Under the pieces are notes generated by a model that saw only the letters and a program-made list of their open reading frames with translations, had not been told where the DNA came from and did not search any database. This document shows positions 53,924-63,782 of a DNA stretch of 64,000 nt, piece by piece (position 1 is the stretch's first letter; every line of letters starts with the position of its first letter). The position numbers and the translations under genes were made by a program. This stretch comes from Rhodospirillales bacterium (GTDB taxonomy: Bacteria > Pseudomonadota > Alphaproteobacteria > Kiloniellales > JACOMY01): the NCBI GenBank assembly GCA_014324045.1, contig JACOMY010000008.1, positions 1-64,000 on the forward strand, given 5' to 3'.

Positions 53924-55411
53924 ATGTCCGCCAAGCTGCAGAATGCTGCAATCGGCACACCCGACCTCAAGGACATGTGCCTATTCCGCCAGCAGTGCTA
54001 CATCGGCGGGCAGTGGCTCGACGCCGACAGCGGCGAGACCGTCGCGGTGACCAACCCGGCCGACGGCTCGGTCTTGGGCAGCGTGCCGAAGATGGGGGGC
54101 GCGGAGACGCGCCGCGCCATCGAAGCGGCCGAACGCGCCCGGCCGGCTTGGGCCGCCAGGACCGCCAAGGAGCGCGCCGCCGTGCTGCGCCGCTGGTTCG
54201 AGCTGACGATGGAGAACCAGGACGACCTCGGCCACCTCATGACCCTAGAGCAGGGCAAGCCCCTGGCCGAGGCCAAGGGCGAGATCGCCTACGGTGCCTC
54301 CTTCATAGAGTGGTTCGCGGAAGAGGCCAAGCGGATCTACGGCGACGTGATCCCGCAGCACCAGGCCGACAAGCGCATCGTGGTGATCAAGCAGCCGATC
54401 GGCGTCACCGCGGCGATCACCCCTTGGAACTTCCCCAACGCCATGATCGCCCGCAAGGCCGCCCCGGCGCTGGCCGCCGGCTGCCCCATGGTGGTGAAGC
54501 CGGCAGCCGCCACACCCTATTCGGCCCTGGCGCTCTGCGAGTTGGCGGAGCGGGCCGGTGTCCCGGCGGGCATCCTCTCGGTGGTGACCGGCGCGTCCGG
54601 CGCCATCGGTGGCGAGATGACCTCCAACCCCATCGTGCGTAAGCTCACCTTCACCGGCTCTACCGAGGTCGGCAAGCTCCTGCTGGAGCAGTGTGCCGGG
54701 ACGGTGAAGAAGACCTCCATGGAACTGGGCGGCAACGCGCCCTTCCTAGTGTTCGACGATGCCGACCTCGACGCCGCGGCCGAGGGCGCGATGATGTCGA
54801 AGTTCCGCAACAGCGGTCAGACCTGCGTCTGCGCCAACCGCATCCTGGTGCAGGAGGCCGTCTACGACGCCTTCGCCGAAAAGCTGGCGGCCAAAGTCAA
54901 GAAGCTGAAGGTCGGCAACGGCCTCGACGAAGGCGTCAACCTCGGCCCGCTGATCGACGTGCAGGCGCTGGAGAAGGTCGAGGAGCATGTCGGGGATGCC
55001 CTCGCCAAGGGCGCGGCCCTGGCCGCCGGCGGCCAGCGCCATAGCCTGGGCGGCACCTTCTATCAGCCAACCCTGCTGACCGGGGTGACCACAGATATGA
55101 GGGTTACCTACGAGGAGACCTTCGGCCCGGTGGCGCCGCTCTTCAAATTCTCCAGCGACGAAGAGGGTATCGCCATGGCCAACGACACGGTCTTCGGCTT
55201 GGCTGCCTACTTCTACACCCGCGATATGGGCCGCGTCTGGCGCGTGTCCGAGGGACTGGAGACCGGCATCGTCGGCATCAACACCGGCATCATCTCCACC
55301 GAGGTCGCACCCTTCGGCGGCGTGAAGGAAAGCGGCCTGGGCCGCGAGGGATCCAAGTACGGCATCGACGACTTCCTCGAGGTCAAGTACCTCTGCATGG
55401 GCGGCGTGTAA
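53924..55411 (+). CDS. gabD: NAD(P)-dependent succinate-semialdehyde dehydrogenase
   Basis: A 495-residue aldehyde dehydrogenase. It oxidises succinate semialdehyde to succinate in GABA degradation. The cofactor loop is [15 protein letters not shown], the general base is the Glu in MELGGNAPF and the nucleophile is C301 in [10 protein letters not shown], where the second Cys at 303 is typical of GabD. The C-terminal [19 protein letters not shown] fits this branch. The ATG at 53924 follows GAGGAGA. No gabT or regulator is beside it, so its exact substrate rests on family resemblance. Confidence 0.9.
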   Translation: MSAKLQNAAIGTPDLKDMCLFRQQCYIGGQWLDADSGETVAVTNPADGSVLGSVPKMGGAETRRAIEAAERARPAWAARTAKERAAVLRRWFELTMENQDDLGHLMTLEQGKPLAEAKGEIAYGASFIEWFAEEAKRIYGDVIPQHQADKRIVVIKQPIGVTAAITPWNFPNAMIARKAAPALAAGCPMVVKPAAATPYSALALCELAERAGVPAGILSVVTGASGAIGGEMTSNPIVRKLTFTGSTEVGKLLLEQCAGTVKKTSMELGGNAPFLVFDDADLDAAAEGAMMSKFRNSGQTCVCANRILVQEAVYDAFAEKLAAKVKKLKVGNGLDEGVNLGPLIDVQALEKVEEHVGDALAKGAALAAGGQRHSLGGTFYQPTLLTGVTTDMRVTYEETFGPVAPLFKFSSDEEGIAMANDTVFGLAAYFYTRDMGRVWRVSEGLETGIVGINTGIISTEVAPFGGVKESGLGREGSKYGIDDFLEVKYLCMGGV

Positions 55412-55459
55412 CGTCAGACTGTAAAGCCAGATTGTAATGCCAGACCGGGGGGCGGAGTT

Positions 55460-56653
55460 ATGGCGAAGGCTGGCTCTGCCCTTGAGGTTTTTCAGGTCTT
55501 TCTGCAGCTTGGGCTCACCTCTTTCGGCGGGCCGGTGGCGCATCTCGGCTACTTTCGCCACGCCATCGTCGGCCGGCTCGGCTGGCTGGACGAGAAGGCC
55601 TACGCCGAGCTGGTGGCGCTCTGCCAGTTTCTACCGGGGCCAGCCTCCAGCCAGGTCGGGATCGGCATCGGGCTTACGCGCGCCGGTCCGCTCGGCGCTC
55701 TGGCAGCCTGGACCGGCTTTACCCTGCCGTCGGCCCTGCTGCTGGTGGCCTTCGCCTTCAGCCTGACCGCCTTGGAGGACGCCTTCGGCACAGCCTGGCT
55801 GCACGGCCTGAAACTGGCGGCCGTCGCCGTGGTCGCGCAGGCCGTCTGGTCCATGGCCCGCAGCCTGACTCCGGACCGGCAGCGGGTAAGCCTGGCCTTG
55901 GCGGTGACTGCCTTGCTGCTGTTCTGGCAGAGCCCCTTAGCTCAGATCGCCGCCATGCTGGCGGGGGCTTGGGCCGGCCTGCTGTTGTTTCGCAAGGCAG
56001 GCGCGAAAGAACGGCCGTGCGTCCTCAAGGTGCCGATCGGGCGCCGCACGGCTTGGGCCTGTCTCCTGCTTTTCGCCCTGCTGTTGGGGGGACTTCCGGT
56101 GGCTGTCTGGCTCATACCGGATCGGGGGCTGGCGCTTTTCTCCGCCTTCTACCGGTCCGGCTCCCTGATCTTCGGCGGCGGGCATGTGGTGCTGCCGCTC
56201 CTGGAGTCGTCGGTTGTGGCGCCCGGCTGGATCAGCCAGACCGACTTCCTGGCCGGATATGGGGCAGCACAGGCGGTGCCGGGTCCATTGCTCACTTTCT
56301 CCGCCTACCTGGGCACGACGATGGGTTCTGCGCCGAACGGCCTGGCCGGGGCGGCACTGGCATTGGCGGCGGTCTTCCTGCCCTCCTTCCTGCTGGTCTT
56401 CGCTGCCTTGCCTTTCTGGACCCTGCTGCGCGAGCGGTCCGGAGTCAGGGCGGCCATGACCGGCGTCAATGCTGCCGTCGTCGGGCTCCTGCTGGCCGCG
56501 CTTTACCATCCGGTCTTCACCGCCGGCGTGCGCGATCCGGCCGACTTCGCCATTGCCGCGGTCGCGCTGCTGCTGTTAGAGGGCTGGCGCTGGCCGCCTT
56601 GGCTGGTGGTCTTGTTATCGGCCGCCGCAGGTGCTGTGCTGACGGGGCCATAG
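55460..56653 (+). CDS. chrA: Chromate transporter ChrA
   Basis: A 397-residue inner-membrane protein of the CHR family that exports chromate by ion exchange. Two CHR units are visible: FLQLGLTSFGGPVAHLGYFR with LCQFLPGPASSQVG in the first half and FYRSGSLIFGGGHVVLPLLE with AQAVPGPLLTFSAYLG in the second. About ten membrane helices are predicted. The ATG at 55460 follows GGGGCGGAG. It lies between gabD and gor; glutathione reductase next door would help against chromate-derived oxidants. Confidence 0.93.
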   Translation: MAKAGSALEVFQVFLQLGLTSFGGPVAHLGYFRHAIVGRLGWLDEKAYAELVALCQFLPGPASSQVGIGIGLTRAGPLGALAAWTGFTLPSALLLVAFAFSLTALEDAFGTAWLHGLKLAAVAVVAQAVWSMARSLTPDRQRVSLALAVTALLLFWQSPLAQIAAMLAGAWAGLLLFRKAGAKERPCVLKVPIGRRTAWACLLLFALLLGGLPVAVWLIPDRGLALFSAFYRSGSLIFGGGHVVLPLLESSVVAPGWISQTDFLAGYGAAQAVPGPLLTFSAYLGTTMGSAPNGLAGAALALAAVFLPSFLLVFAALPFWTLLRERSGVRAAMTGVNAAVVGLLLAALYHPVFTAGVRDPADFAIAAVALLLLEGWRWPPWLVVLLSAAAGAVLTGP

Positions 56654-56725
56654 TCCGTCCACGATCGCCATCGATGCGGACAGATCTGTACAATCTTTTG
56701 CCTTCGGATCGGGGAGCGGCGCACC

Positions 56726-58102
56726 ATGAGCGGGTACGATTACGATCTCTACGTCATCGGCGGCGGCTCGGCCGGGGTCCGTATGGCGCGCATGTCGGCT
56801 ACCTACGGCGCCAGGGTCGCGTTGGCCGAGGAGCGTTTCCTGGGCGGCACTTGCGTCAACATCGGCTGTGTGCCGAAGAAGCTGATGGTGTTCGCTTCGC
56901 ACTTCCGTGAAGACTTTCACGACGCTGCCGGCTATGGCTGGGAGGTAGGCGCGCGCACTTTCGACTGGCCGCGCCTGATCGCCAACAAGGATAAGGAGAT
57001 CGCGCGCCTGAACGGCATTTATGCCAAGCTGCTGGCCGGCGCCGGCGTCACGGTGCACGAAGGCCGTGCGATTCTGCTGGACCCGCACAGCGTCTCCGTC
57101 AAGGGCAAGAGCTACACAGCCGAGCGCATTGTGGTGGCGGCTGGCGGCCGTCCCACCCGGCCGACAGAGCCGGGCAATGAGCTCGGCTATGTCTCCGACG
57201 ATCTCTTCTGCCTGCCAGAGATGCCGAAAAAGATCTTGATGGTCGGCGGCGGCTACATCTCGGTCGAGTTCGCCGGAATTTTCAACGGCCTGGGTGCCGA
57301 CACCGCCTTGATCCACCGCGGGCCGAAGCTGCTTCGCGGTTTCGACGACGACGTGCGCGGCTTCTTGGGAGAGGAGCTGGCCAAGAAGGGCATCCGGCTG
57401 ATCTTCGAGCAGATCGTCCAGCGCACCGAGAAGGTGGCGGGCGGCTTGCAGGTCACCTTCTCCGGCGGCAGCCAGGAGCGCTTCGACGCCGTGGTCTATG
57501 CCACCGGCCGGGCCGCCAACACCGAGGGCCTGGGCCTGGAAGAGGCCGGTGTGACCCTGGCGCCGAACGGCGCCATTCCGGTCGACAGCTTTTCGCGTAC
57601 TGCCGTGCCCTCGATTTTCGCTCTGGGCGATCTCACCGACCGCGTGCAACTGACCCCGGTGGCGATCGCCGAGGCCATGGCGCTCAGCCGCACGCTCTAT
57701 CTGGGCGAGCCGACCCCGATGGATCACAGCAACATCCCATCGGCCGTCTTCAGCCAACCGCCGGTGGCCTCCGTCGGGCTGACTGAGGCCGAGGCGCGCG
57801 AGACCCTGGGCGCGCTCGACATCTACCGCTCCAGCTTCCGGCCGCTGCGCCATACCCTGACCGGCAATCGGGAGAAGACCCTGATGAAGCTGGTGGTGGA
57901 GCGCGCCAGCCAACGGGTCGTCGGCGTGCACATGGTCGGCATCGACACGCCGGAGATACTGCAAGGCATCGCGGTCGCCATCAAGGCCGGCGCCAACAAG
58001 CGCCACTTCGACGCCACCCTCGGCATCCATCCCACCAGCGCCGAGGAATTCGTTACCATGCGCGAACCGCTGCCGGAGCCGAAACGTCAGTCAGCGGAGT
58101 AG
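56726..58102 (+). CDS. gor: Glutathione-disulfide reductase
   Basis: A 458-residue FAD enzyme that uses NADPH to reduce oxidised glutathione. The N-terminal FAD motif is VIGGGSAGVRMA; the redox pair is C43/C48 in GGTCVNIGCVPKK; the NADPH motif is MVGGGYISVEFAGI; the second FAD motif is IFALGDLTDR and the catalytic His is in LGIHPTSAEE. The ATG at 56726 has GGAGCGG upstream. It lies 72 bases after chrA, so both could share a transcript. Confidence 0.95.
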   Translation: MSGYDYDLYVIGGGSAGVRMARMSATYGARVALAEERFLGGTCVNIGCVPKKLMVFASHFREDFHDAAGYGWEVGARTFDWPRLIANKDKEIARLNGIYAKLLAGAGVTVHEGRAILLDPHSVSVKGKSYTAERIVVAAGGRPTRPTEPGNELGYVSDDLFCLPEMPKKILMVGGGYISVEFAGIFNGLGADTALIHRGPKLLRGFDDDVRGFLGEELAKKGIRLIFEQIVQRTEKVAGGLQVTFSGGSQERFDAVVYATGRAANTEGLGLEEAGVTLAPNGAIPVDSFSRTAVPSIFALGDLTDRVQLTPVAIAEAMALSRTLYLGEPTPMDHSNIPSAVFSQPPVASVGLTEAEARETLGALDIYRSSFRPLRHTLTGNREKTLMKLVVERASQRVVGVHMVGIDTPEILQGIAVAIKAGANKRHFDATLGIHPTSAEEFVTMREPLPEPKRQSAE

Positions 58103-58330
58103 GCGGCATGAAGGCGGAAGCGGCCCGCGCGTAACTGAAGCACCCGGCCGGGCTGACCTGACCTTGCGCGGGTTCATTTTCTTCGTCCGACATCCGGCCG
58201 GAGTCACCTTTGGCCAGGGGCAGGGCCAGCAGTGCGCGGTCTGGAAGCGGGCGCGCATCGCACTTCGGATAGTCCTGGAGGGTAGCGTGGCCGTGGGGGT
58301 AGCCTGATCCCGGCGACAGACTGCCGAGAC

Positions 58331-59230
58331 TTACCCCAGCGGTAATGCCGCCAGACCCATGAGGCCGGGGTCGCGATGCAAGATCAGCGCGACCGACAGT
58401 TCCCGCACCAGGTCGCGCATGGGATGGGGGCCGGCCAGGACCTGCTCCATCGCCGCTGCCAGGTCGTCCGCTAGGGCATGCGAGACGCTGCCGATCAGGG
58501 AGATGCCGCCGAAGGCTCCGGCGGTCAGTGCCGCATCGCGCAGGACCGCTGCGGTTGCCTCGGCGAAGAGCTGGCGAGCCCGGCGGGCTTGCAGACTGTC
58601 GGCCGCCGCAACCTCTTCGGGCGGCAGCTCTTCGCCGGCCAGCTGCCGATAGATGCGCGCTAGTCCCTTGCCGCAGATCCAATACTCCAGGCTCCAGGTC
58701 TCGGCTTCGGCCCGGCGCGCCAAGGCCAGGGGGAGGCAGCCGCTATGACCGAGCTCTGTACCACGGGCTAGGTAGCGCCCGCCGGGCAGAGGTTGCAGAA
58801 TGGCCATACCCAGGCCTGTACCCAGCCCCACTATCAACTGCGCATCGCCGGGGTAGTGAGCGCCTGGATGCAAGGTCCGGCGTTGATCCGGACCGATCAG
58901 TGGCAGGGCATGGGCGGCAGCGGCCAGATCATTCAGAATCGCTGCGCGCTGGACACCCATCAAGCGCTTCAGGACATCCAACTTCAGGACCCAAGGAGCA
59001 TTAGTGAGCTTGATGGCACCGTCCTGCAGCGGCCCGGCACCGGCGACCGCGGCTTCGGAGATCACGCCGCGTGCCACCGCAGACTCGGCACGGTAGCGGC
59101 TTAGTGCGGCGCTGAAACTCGGGAAGTCTTGGGTTCGGTAGTTGATTCGCCGTGTGATTTGGCCGTTGGGCAACACTATGGCAAAGCGGGCCTGCGTCCC
59201 GCCTACGTCGGCAACCAAGCGTCCGGTCAT
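58331..59230 (-). CDS. glk: Glucokinase
   Basis: A 299-residue cytoplasmic sugar kinase of the Glk type. It phosphorylates glucose with ATP. The phosphate-binding motif is VADVGGTQARFAI, the substrate Asp is in ILNDLAAAAHAL, and the adenosine motif is VGLGTGLGMAIL. The ELGHSG segment replaces the usual EGGH. The ATG at 59230 has GAGAACGGA about 5 bases upstream, so this start is well placed. Its direction is convergent with gor, leaving 228 bases without other genes. Confidence 0.9.
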   Translation of the reverse strand: MTGRLVADVGGTQARFAIVLPNGQITRRINYRTQDFPSFSAALSRYRAESAVARGVISEAAVAGAGPLQDGAIKLTNAPWVLKLDVLKRLMGVQRAAILNDLAAAAHALPLIGPDQRRTLHPGAHYPGDAQLIVGLGTGLGMAILQPLPGGRYLARGTELGHSGCLPLALARRAEAETWSLEYWICGKGLARIYRQLAGEELPPEEVAAADSLQARRARQLFAEATAAVLRDAALTAGAFGGISLIGSVSHALADDLAAAMEQVLAGPHPMRDLVRELSVALILHRDPGLMGLAALPLG

Positions 59231-59718
59231 GCTCTATCCGTTCTCTTGAGCGGCTGCGATCACAACGGACTACCGGCGCCCTGTCAATGTTGCAGCCGCA
59301 GGGCTTCAGTTCCGCTTGGAGGACTTCGGGCGGCGGTGCCGTGACGGCCGGTCTTCCTACCGCGTAACCTTAAGCGCCGCTCTACGGTAGCCTCGGCCGT
59401 GCCGCTCAGGCTGAAGCGCTACGGCCGATACCCGCTGGCACAAGCCGGTCCTAGCCGGCGCCAGCGCGGGGAGACCGGCCTGACGATCCAAGGTATCGGC
59501 GCGGTCGTTAACCCGGCGCTGCGCGCGGCACTCGGCGAGCGCGATGCTGGCCTGGCCATGTTGAAAACCGGCAAGAAAGACTTGGAAATCGGTCTGGCGC
59601 AGATACAGAAGGAGCGGGATCGGCTGAGCGACGCTCCGGTTACCGGCGAGCGCAAGCTTGCTTCTCTGGCACAGGCGTTGAAGACCTCCGAACAGGCGGC
59701 CTTCTCTCTGGCGGGCGG
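59231..59718. other. Gap of about 490 bases with an uncertain ORF
   Basis: A plus-strand frame at 59399-59737 encodes 112 residues with a possible coiled coil (LGERDAGLAMLKTGKKDLE, IGLAQIQKERDRLSD). It overlaps the end of the permease gene on the other strand and has no ribosome site. It might be a remnant of a longer protein. No confident gene. Confidence 0.3.
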
Positions 59719-60753
59719 TCAGAGGACAAGGGCGTAGCAAAATCCCGACAACAGAGCGCCGATGAAGGCCAGCCCGATGTAGGTTATGAAGACGGGCAGG
59801 CGCAGCAGGCTGAAAGCCGGAATGGCCGACCAGGCGGAAACGATTCCACCGGCCACGAGGAAGCTCAGCGCGGCGCCCGGTTGCATGCCGGCGTCGATCA
59901 ATCCGCGAATCAGCGGCAGTGCGGCGTAGCCGTCCAGATAGATTGGCATGCCGACCAGGGTGGCCAGGGGGATTGCGTACCAACTGCCGCCGCCCACCGC
60001 CTGCGTCAGCCAGCGCTCCGGCAGATAGCTGCGCAGGAAGTATTCCGCCACGAAGGCCAGAAGCAGCCAAAAGAGCACCATTCGGCCGCTGTCCAGCAGG
60101 GTCGCGGCGAAGAGGTGCCGCCGTTGGGGCTCGCCCCAAAAACGCCAGAGCAAGGCGGTGCAAGGCGCACAGCTGCCGGAGAGGTCTCCGGTTAGGCGGT
60201 TGACCCGGGCCGGCACGGCGAAGAGGCCCGCCCGTACCGAGATCAGGATGACGGCACCGCCGATGAGCCCGCAGAGGATGGCGGCAAGGCTCTTGCCAAT
60301 GGCGAAGGGCAGGCCCAGGGTTCCGGCGGTGACGGCCAGCATGCCGGGACCGGTGATGGGAGATGCCAGCAGGAATGCCATGATCGGCGCCAGCGGCACC
60401 CTGGCAGCCAGTAGGCCGGCAATCAGCGGATAGACCGTAACGCCGCAGACCGGCGTGAGGGCACCCACCAGCGACGCCAGGACGATCATGCGGCCTTGGC
60501 GGCCGGAGAAGGACCTGGCGATCAGACTGACCGCACCGCTGGCCGCCGCGAAGGCCACCAGGAAGACAGCTACGAGGATCATGGGCGCGATCCCGAGCAG
60601 ACTATCGAGCGCGAAGAGGCCGGCCTGCCAGGCGATCGCCGGCCATAGGAGACAGCCGAGACCCAAGAGGGCCGCAGCCAGAGCGAGGCTCAGGCGGCGC
60701 AGGTTGACGCCGGCTCGGAGCCTGGCCGCAAGAGTAGCGATTTGACTAGACAT
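59719..60753 (-). CDS. Predicted permease, DUF318/ArsP-like
   Basis: A 344-residue protein with about eight to ten membrane helices, of the family that includes the organoarsenical exporter ArsP. Family-typical parts are LVGALTPVCGVTVYPLIAGL, LASPITGPGMLAVTAG and the C-terminal GMPIYLDGYAALPLIRGLI. A Cys pair (SCAPCT, in the cytoplasmic loop after the first half) could bind a soft metal or arsenic. The ATG at 60753 lies 58 bases from the divergent lysR gene, which probably controls it. Confidence 0.78.
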   Translation of the reverse strand: MSSQIATLAARLRAGVNLRRLSLALAAALLGLGCLLWPAIAWQAGLFALDSLLGIAPMILVAVFLVAFAAASGAVSLIARSFSGRQGRMIVLASLVGALTPVCGVTVYPLIAGLLAARVPLAPIMAFLLASPITGPGMLAVTAGTLGLPFAIGKSLAAILCGLIGGAVILISVRAGLFAVPARVNRLTGDLSGSCAPCTALLWRFWGEPQRRHLFAATLLDSGRMVLFWLLLAFVAEYFLRSYLPERWLTQAVGGGSWYAIPLATLVGMPIYLDGYAALPLIRGLIDAGMQPGAALSFLVAGGIVSAWSAIPAFSLLRLPVFITYIGLAFIGALLSGFCYALVL

Positions 60754-60811
60754 GCCAGCATAGCTGCTGCAACTCTAGCCATCGTACAAAAGAATAGTTA
60801 TTATCGAAATC

Positions 60812-61705
60812 ATGAACGAAATCGAACGCTCTGGCGGAGGATTGGAACTGGATCTGCTGCGCGGCTTCCTTGCCATCGCCCGGGAAGGCAATGTCACCAA
60901 GGCTGCCGTCGGCATTGGCCGGACGCAATCGGCGCTCTCCGTCCAATTGAAGCGCCTGGAGGCACTGCTAGGCGTCAGCCTCTTCGAGCGGGAAGCGCGC
61001 GGTATGCGCCTGACCGATGCCGGACTGAGCCTGCTGCCGCGTGCGGAAGGCTTGCTGCGGGAGGCGCGGGCCTTGCGCGATGCTTTCTCCGGCGGGCTGA
61101 GCGGCCGGGTCACGATTGCCATTCCGGACGACTGCGGCCCCTCGGTCTTGGCCGGAATTCTGCAGCGTTTCTGCACCGCCTATCCGGAAGTCGAGGTCTT
61201 TGCGCGCTGCGGCTTCTCCGCGGCCTTCGCCGAGGCTGTCGATGCGGGCGCGGTCGACCTAGCGGTCTACGCAGCGCCGGGCGAACTTGCGGGCGGCGAG
61301 CGGCTGGCCGACGTCCAGATCGAGTGGGTGGCGCGGCAAGACTGGAGCCCTCCGCCGCCGGGGGAGGCCATTCTCCTCGCCCTCTTCGACCGCGAATGTT
61401 GGTGGCGCGACGTGGCGATCCGCAGCCTGGCCTCCGCCGGGATTCCCTTCCGGACGCTGCTGAGCAGCGAGAGTGTCCTAGGGCTGAAAGCGGCAGTCTC
61501 CGCCGGCTTGGCGGTCGCGCCGCTGGCCCGCGAGAGCCTCGACCCCGGCATGCGGATCCTGTCCCAGACCGAGGGGTTCCCGCGCTTGCCGGCCTCTTGC
61601 CTTACTCTGTTGCGGCGGGCCGACTGCGAGTCCGAAGCCGTCGCGCGCATGGCCGAGGCGATCCGGCTGGGCTTCCGGCAACCCCAAGGGCTAAGGCCGA
61701 CCTAA
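60812..61705 (+). CDS. LysR family transcription regulator
   Basis: A 297-residue regulator. The N-terminal winged helix (LELDLLRGFLAIAREGNVTK then GRTQSALSVQLKRLEALLGV and LFEREARGMRLTDAG) is typical; the effector-binding domain follows from about residue 95. The binding domain is Cys-containing (RCGFS). It diverges from the permease gene with a 58-base gap in which its operator should lie. The effector is unknown. Confidence 0.9.
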   Translation: MNEIERSGGGLELDLLRGFLAIAREGNVTKAAVGIGRTQSALSVQLKRLEALLGVSLFEREARGMRLTDAGLSLLPRAEGLLREARALRDAFSGGLSGRVTIAIPDDCGPSVLAGILQRFCTAYPEVEVFARCGFSAAFAEAVDAGAVDLAVYAAPGELAGGERLADVQIEWVARQDWSPPPPGEAILLALFDRECWWRDVAIRSLASAGIPFRTLLSSESVLGLKAAVSAGLAVAPLARESLDPGMRILSQTEGFPRLPASCLTLLRRADCESEAVARMAEAIRLGFRQPQGLRPT

Positions 61706-61801
61706 GTGCCGGTTCGAGACTGCGCGGCAATCGCCGCACACTGCATCGATTTGACATGTAAGCGGGATGTAAGCGAGCGGCGCGGGACCGGAGGCAGCGG
61801 C

Positions 61802-62719
61802 TCAGGTTTCCTTCAGCACGCGGGCGAAGAGGCCGGGGTCGACGTTGCCGCCGCTCATGACGATGGCGACCGCCTTGCCCTTGAGGTCGAGCTTGCCGGA
61901 GAGCGCGGCCGCAAGCGCAACGGCGCCGCCCGGTTCGGCCACCAGCTTCAGCCGGCGGAAGGCGAAGGCCATGGCCTGCGCGACCTCCGCATCGCTGACG
62001 GCGAGGCCACCGGAGAGGAGCTGGCGGTTGAGTTCGAATGTGAGGCTCCCCGGGGTCCTGGCCAGCAAGGCGTCGCAGAAGCTCCTGGCGCCGGGATCGA
62101 CCTGTTCGCGCCTGCCGCTGACGAGTGAGCGGGCGGTGTCGTCGAAGTCGGCCGGCTCGACGCTGTAGATGGCCGTGCGCGGGCTCGCCTCCGAGAGGGC
62201 AAGCGCAGTGCCGGAGACCAGGCCGCCACCACCGCAACAGACCAGAACGGCATCCAGGCCGATGCCGTGGGCGGCGGCCTGCCGGGCGATTTCAAGCCCG
62301 ACGGTGCCCTGGCCGGCGATGATGTCGGGGTCGTCGTAGGGTTCGACCAACAGGCTGCCGCGGCCGTCAATCAGGTTTTGCGCGACGGCCTCGCGATCTT
62401 CACGGTAGCGGTCGTAGAGGAGTACCTCTGCGCCGTAGCCGCGGGTGTTCTCCAGCTTGATGGCCGGCGCGTCGGCCGGCATCACGACGGCCGCGGGGAT
62501 CTGCAGCATTTGGGCAGCCGCAGCCACGCCTTGCGCGTGGTTGCCGGAGGAATATGCGACGACACCGGCCGAGAGGGCTTGCTGGGCGCAGTGCGAGAGC
62601 TTGTTGTAGGCGCCGCGGAATTTGAAGGACCCGGTACGCTGCAGCATCTCCGGCTTGATGAAGGTTCTGGCGCCGGTCGAAGCGTCTAGCGCGGGGCAGG
62701 GTAGCAACGGCGTTTGCAC
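61802..62719 (-). CDS. Threonine/serine dehydratase-like PLP enzyme, start disrupted
   Basis: A fold type II PLP enzyme with the cofactor Lys in GSFKFRGAYNKL, SSGNHAQGVAAAA and the phosphate-binding CCGGGGLVSG. It likely deaminates threonine or serine, or racemises serine. From GTG at 62719 it has 305 residues and begins QTPLLPCPALD. Homologous sequence (PDFADIERATCRISGKAV) continues upstream in frame to about 62773, but no ATG, GTG or TTG is found there; the only codons are CTG at 62773 and ATC. So either the GTG is used, giving a shortened protein, or the real start was lost. No regulatory ACT domain is present. Confidence 0.8.
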   Translation of the reverse strand: MQTPLLPCPALDASTGARTFIKPEMLQRTGSFKFRGAYNKLSHCAQQALSAGVVAYSSGNHAQGVAAAAQMLQIPAAVVMPADAPAIKLENTRGYGAEVLLYDRYREDREAVAQNLIDGRGSLLVEPYDDPDIIAGQGTVGLEIARQAAAHGIGLDAVLVCCGGGGLVSGTALALSEASPRTAIYSVEPADFDDTARSLVSGRREQVDPGARSFCDALLARTPGSLTFELNRQLLSGGLAVSDAEVAQAMAFAFRRLKLVAEPGGAVALAAALSGKLDLKGKAVAIVMSGGNVDPGLFARVLKET

Positions 62720-62814
62720 CGCCTTGCCGCTAATGCGGCAGGTAGCGCGCTCGATGTCGGCGAAGTCTGGCAGCGCGGGGGTTTCCCCGATCGTGATTTC
62801 TCCGATGATAAACT

Positions 62815-62970
62815 GAACTCCTGCATGAAACGCTCGATGCCGGCCGCCGTTTCAGGCTTTTTCAAAGCTGGAAAATGCCCCGCGGCCGATAGGGTGACCA
62901 TCCGCCTTTGCGGAACAGGTCCTGCATGCGGGCAAGGGTGCGGTCGCCGCGCAACGTCAAGACGCCGCCC
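62815..62970 (-). pseudogene. Alpha/beta hydrolase C-terminal remnant
   Basis: On the minus strand two frames together give the end of an alpha/beta hydrolase: VLTLRGDRTLARMQDLF in one and MVTLSAAGHFPALKKPETAA then GIERFMQEF in the other; the His in AGHF is the usual catalytic His. The frame changes in between and the front part is absent. It lies directly before the dehydratase gene on the same strand, so the deletion that removed it may also have damaged the dehydratase start. Confidence 0.6.
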
Positions 62971-63039
62971 GCCGGGCGCAGAGCGGTACCTCCGGCGGAC
63001 GCAACCCTCGCCCTCCATCGCCAAGCCTTGAGATGCGGG

Positions 63040-63720
63040 TTAGAGGCCGAGCAGCGGAGGCAGAGCCGCCAGGTCCCTGATCTCGGCGGCGAAGGCTCCG
63101 GGCAGCCTGTCCGGCAGCTTTCCGAAACGGTCCAGCCAGGCGACCGTGAAGCCGAAGCAGGCGGCGCCGCGGGCATCCCAGGCATTGGCCGAGACGAAGC
63201 AGATCTCCGACGCCTCGGCCTCCATCCCGGTGACGGCCAGGGAATAGACCGAGGCGTCGGGCTTGTAGATCCCCAGAGGTGCCACGGTCAGGATCCGGTC
63301 GAGTTGCCGGTCCAGATCATTGGCCTTGCAGGCCGCCTCGATCATCGCCGGTGCACCGTTGGTCAAGATCGCCGTCTTCTTTCCCCCGGCCTGCAGCCTT
63401 GCCAGAGTGCCGGCGGCATCGGGATAAGCCTCCAGGGTCCAGTAGAGGTCGAGCAGGCGCCGGCGGAGCGCGGGAGCCTCGATAGCGTGAGTCTCCATGG
63501 CGAAGTCCAAGGCATCCTGGGTGACTTGCCAGAAGTCGACGTAGGCTCCCATCAGGCTGCGCAGCCAAGTGTATTCCAACTGCTTCCGGCGCCAGAGATC
63601 CGAAAGCGGCTGGGCCAGCGGGCCCAGCGCCGCACTTTCCCGCGCAGTGGCTGCGTGAACGTTCAGCAGGGTGCCGTAGGCATCGAAGACGCAGGCTTTG
63701 CAGTCGGCGAATGCTGTCAC
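63040..63720 (-). CDS. Haloacid dehalogenase, type II
   Basis: A 226-residue HAD-superfamily hydrolase of the L-2-haloacid dehalogenase group. The nucleophile is D13 in VFDAYGTLLN; the second motif is ILTNGAP, the Lys is in GIYKPDASVY and the last motif SANAWDARGAACFG is the dehalogenase form (S/A-N-x-W-D-x-x-G-A). The start is GTG at 63720 with AAGGAG 9 bases upstream. It could also act on other phosphate or halo substrates. It stands alone. Confidence 0.87.
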   Translation of the reverse strand: MTAFADCKACVFDAYGTLLNVHAATARESAALGPLAQPLSDLWRRKQLEYTWLRSLMGAYVDFWQVTQDALDFAMETHAIEAPALRRRLLDLYWTLEAYPDAAGTLARLQAGGKKTAILTNGAPAMIEAACKANDLDRQLDRILTVAPLGIYKPDASVYSLAVTGMEAEASEICFVSANAWDARGAACFGFTVAWLDRFGKLPDRLPGAFAAEIRDLAALPPLLGL

Positions 63721-63782
63721 CGGATTCGCTCCTTTCTCTCGCTCATGCCGAATCCTGCGGCACCTCAGTATACCCGTCCATT

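Noticed and set aside
59399-59737. Plus-strand 112-residue frame with coiled-coil tendency
   Set aside because: No ribosome site and antisense overlap with the end of the permease gene; kept only as an uncertain note in the gap entry.
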